From contig JAUIAS010000014.1 in NCBI GenBank assembly GCA_030425395.1, positions 1 to 64,000 on the forward strand: DNA of 64,000 nt, given 5' to 3'. Below the pieces are notes generated by a model. That model did not search any database and was not told the DNA's origin. It saw only the letters and a program-made list of their open reading frames with translations. The stretch is from Alphaproteobacteria bacterium (lineage in GTDB: Bacteria; Pseudomonadota; Alphaproteobacteria; Rhodobacterales; Rhodobacteraceae). Positions 62,305 through 64,000 of the stretch are shown one piece after another (within the stretch, counting starts at the first letter, position 1; the number at the start of each line of letters is the position of its first letter). The translations under genes and the position numbers were made by a program.

Positions 62305-62779
62305 CGAACCCCGGGACGAACGGTCCTGAGATTTCGTCTACACCCACACCTGCGCCCTTTGTCGGCGGCACCCGCGCGGCCCGCAAGAAGATCGTCGCGC
62401 GGTCGGACGAACAAAGCCGCCCGCCCGAAAGCATGTTCGACTTCGTGCAGGGGATCTTCAAATTCTTAGAGCAAGAGGCGTGCCGGGTTTTCCCTGATGG
62501 GTTTGGAGGTCGAGAGAGAGGCTCCCGGCTGGCCCGTCCGAAGATATCCCGATGACAAAGCGACAGAAAATCACCCTCAGCGCCTCGCGTGACATCCCCT
62601 TTGGGCAAGCCGATGCTCAGCCAGTCGAACACTTCAAGGCCGTCACCGGCACCTCGCCTCTGCAATACCAGAAAGACCTGCGCCTGATGCACGCGCGCCA
62701 CGGCAGGACCGGACAACCCTCGCGGCGGAATGACGGGACAGGGGAACAAGGTCAGCCCTGACGCAATCGCTACTGCGTA
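62305..62779. other. Gap with an AraC-type remnant
   Basis: 475 bases with no intact gene. Apart from the AraC fragment at 62552-62761, an open stretch at about 62330-62500 has no recognisable match. Confidence 0.5.
62552..62761 (+). pseudogene. AraC-family regulator remnant
   Basis: A 69-codon frame contains VEHFKAVTGTSPLQYQKDLR (about 62621-62680) and LMHAR, which matches the second helix-turn-helix of AraC regulators (HFK-x-VTG-x-SPLQYQK-x-LRL-x-AR). The first helix-turn-helix, the sensor domain and the C-terminal end are absent. A decayed gene. Confidence 0.6.
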
Positions 62780-63682
62780 TCAATGATCGCCAAAGTGTTT
62801 TAGTGCGGCCCGTGCAACCTGATCGCCCCATTCCTGAACGAAATGCCCGGCGTCGTTCAGAACCAGTGGTTCCGGGCAACCTCTGATGATCTGGCGCAGC
62901 TTGCTCATCACCGGAACGCCCAGAACCGGATCCTGGGCCCCAATCGCCATAAAGCTTGTCCCCTGCCATTCAGATTGCCAGAACTGTCGGGCGCGTTGTG
63001 CGGTTTCGATACCGCCCATCCCCGGCGCGATCATCACCAACTGGGGAAACCGGCGGACACCGGCCTTGTACCGTTGATCCGGGAAGGGGGCTTCGTAGGC
63101 AAACGCCTCCTGCGCAGTCAAATGCGGACAGGCCCGCTGCATCAGCGCACCACAATCCAAGTCCGGTCGGCGCGCCACGTAATCCCTCCAGTCGCGAAAG
63201 CCGTCCCCCAGATCTTCGCCGATCGGTATCGCGGTGTTCATGACAATCAGTCGGGAAAACCGGTCACGCAGATCCATTGGCAAGGTCAGCCCCAGAATGC
63301 CGCCCCAGTCTTGGACTACCAGCGTGATGTTTTTCAGGTCGAGCTTCTGGATGAATGCCATCATCATATCGCGATGGAAATCAAAGGTATAAACCTCGTC
63401 CTCGACCGGTTTGTCGGACCTCCCGAACCCCAGCCAATCCGGAACGACGACCCGCGCGCCAGAGCCCTCAAAGACCGGGATCATGCGCCGGAAAAGATAC
63501 CCCCATGTCGGCTGTCCGGGCAGGCACAGGAAAGTTCGTTGCGCGTCAACCGGGCCTTGGTCCACATAGTGAACGCGAAGCCCCTCATACCCCCTGAGAT
63601 CATCGACATACTGCGGCTCAAAAGCGAAGTCAGGCAACGTTTCGAAGCGGTCGTCCGGAGTTCTCAACACATCCATCCCCAA
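62780..63682 (-). CDS. Haloalkane dehalogenase, DhlA-type (subfamily I)
   Basis: 300 residues, close to Xanthobacter DhlA as I recall it. The nucleophile is Asp125 in VVQDWGG with Trp126; the acid is Asp251 (GAQDPVLG) and the base His280 (AGHFVQE). Trp165 is a possible second halide-binding tryptophan. The oxyanion segment reads LPGQPTW, where DhlA has HGEPTW (Glu56); the Gln and Pro changes could alter substrate range. The ATG at 63676, two codons in, is an alternative start. A stand-alone gene at the end of the accessory region. Confidence 0.9.
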   Translation of the reverse strand: MGMDVLRTPDDRFETLPDFAFEPQYVDDLRGYEGLRVHYVDQGPVDAQRTFLCLPGQPTWGYLFRRMIPVFEGSGARVVVPDWLGFGRSDKPVEDEVYTFDFHRDMMMAFIQKLDLKNITLVVQDWGGILGLTLPMDLRDRFSRLIVMNTAIPIGEDLGDGFRDWRDYVARRPDLDCGALMQRACPHLTAQEAFAYEAPFPDQRYKAGVRRFPQLVMIAPGMGGIETAQRARQFWQSEWQGTSFMAIGAQDPVLGVPVMSKLRQIIRGCPEPLVLNDAGHFVQEWGDQVARAALKHFGDH

Positions 63683-63837
63683 ACCCCCTGTCGCCGTGAA
63701 ATGTCACGTGATCATGTCGGACAAGGCGCAATCTGGCAATCCGCCTGTGCTCGGCGCGCGGTTCTTTCCCGATGCCGTCCCGCGGCATTTCACAGGTGCA
63801 AAACTTGGCGCTGGTCAGGCTCACAGTTTTCAGGCTT

Positions 63838-64000
63838 CTAGAAATCGTCAAATTCGGGGACATTTCCCAGCCTTACAAGAAAGCTCGGGGTGCCGACTTC
63901 ACCACTGGCTGGATCTTCAATGACCATATAGGCGTCGGCACCCGAACAATTTTCGGACAGAGCCTCCCGTTCGGCCCTGTTCTGTGCTTCCGACGCTGTG
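63838..64000 (-). CDS. C-terminal end of an unknown protein (partial)
   Basis: An open frame enters from the right edge and ends at TAG 63838-63840. The 53 codons visible read NCSGADAYMVIEDPASGEVG then TPSFLVRLGNVPEFDDF. Codon use looks coding. No family recognised. It is the next gene upstream of the dehalogenase on the same strand, with a 155-base gap. Confidence 0.5.
   Translation of the reverse strand, partial: TASEAQNRAEREALSENCSGADAYMVIEDPASGEVGTPSFLVRLGNVPEFDDF

Overview
The window is GC-rich chromosomal DNA with very dense, operon-rich gene packing. Gene content points to an alphaproteobacterium of the order Rhodobacterales (Roseobacter group). Pointers are the MmcB-type nuclease, small DUF6324 and DUF6476 proteins, FdxA beside CarD, an RpoH with its own promoter, heterotetrameric sarcosine oxidase, Tad-type pilus proteins, and a histidine tRNA that lacks the extra G-1 base. 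No species can be named from sequence alone.

Layout. 1-124: broken end of an insertion sequence. 0.2-7.5 kb: SIMPL-domain protein, a long single-span protein with a PilP/GspC-like C-terminus, Lrp-type regulator, CPA2 antiporter and a CobS with altered motif residues. 7.5-12.7 kb, minus strand: SUV3-type helicase, S4 protein, FdxA and CarD, with a secreted TPR protein upstream. 12.7-19.1 kb, plus strand: SCP2 protein and alpha/beta hydrolase, DNA-repair exonuclease and ligase, oligoendopeptidase F, cold-shock protein. 19.1-23.6 kb: DksA-like protein, RpoH, RluD, tRNA-His, MmcB and a probable 6S RNA. 23.6-32.8 kb: the riboflavin operon nrdR-ribD-ribE-ribB-ribH-nusB (minus), split between ribD and ribE by a plus-strand capsule module (KpsS, outer-membrane export lipoprotein, KpsC). 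32.9-38.4 kb: YjbQ, a secreted protein, RpoD, DnaG and a small secreted protein. 38.5-45.8 kb: soxBDAG, a GFA-like protein and glutamate dehydrogenase. 46-49 kb: TadG and two TadE-like proteins. 49-57 kb: PH-like membrane protein, beta-hydroxyacid dehydrogenase, a reductive-dehalogenase-like corrinoid/Fe-S protein, TetR regulator, lipoprotein, homoserine dehydrogenase, GlpX, RecJ and tRNA-Glu.

57.0-64.0 kb looks accessory. Just after tRNA-Glu lie insertion-sequence debris and a DUF4386 gene that seems cut at its 3' end. Then come a pirin/flavin-reductase/DUF2798 cluster with a divergent LysR regulator, an EamA exporter, an AraC-type remnant, a DhlA-like haloalkane dehalogenase and the end of an unknown gene.

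The core genes cover replication and transcription (dnaG, rpoD, rpoH, nusB, 6S RNA, carD), repair (mmcB, recJ, ligase/exonuclease), riboflavin synthesis and methylated-amine catabolism. FMN and FAD made by the Rib enzymes are cofactors of sarcosine oxidase and of the flavin reductase. The points most worth a second look are the capsule module inside the riboflavin operon, the reductive-dehalogenase-like protein lacking its usual partners, the non-canonical tRNA-His, the 6S RNA with a readable promoter, the PilP-ended protein, and the tRNA-adjacent island with a haloalkane dehalogenase.
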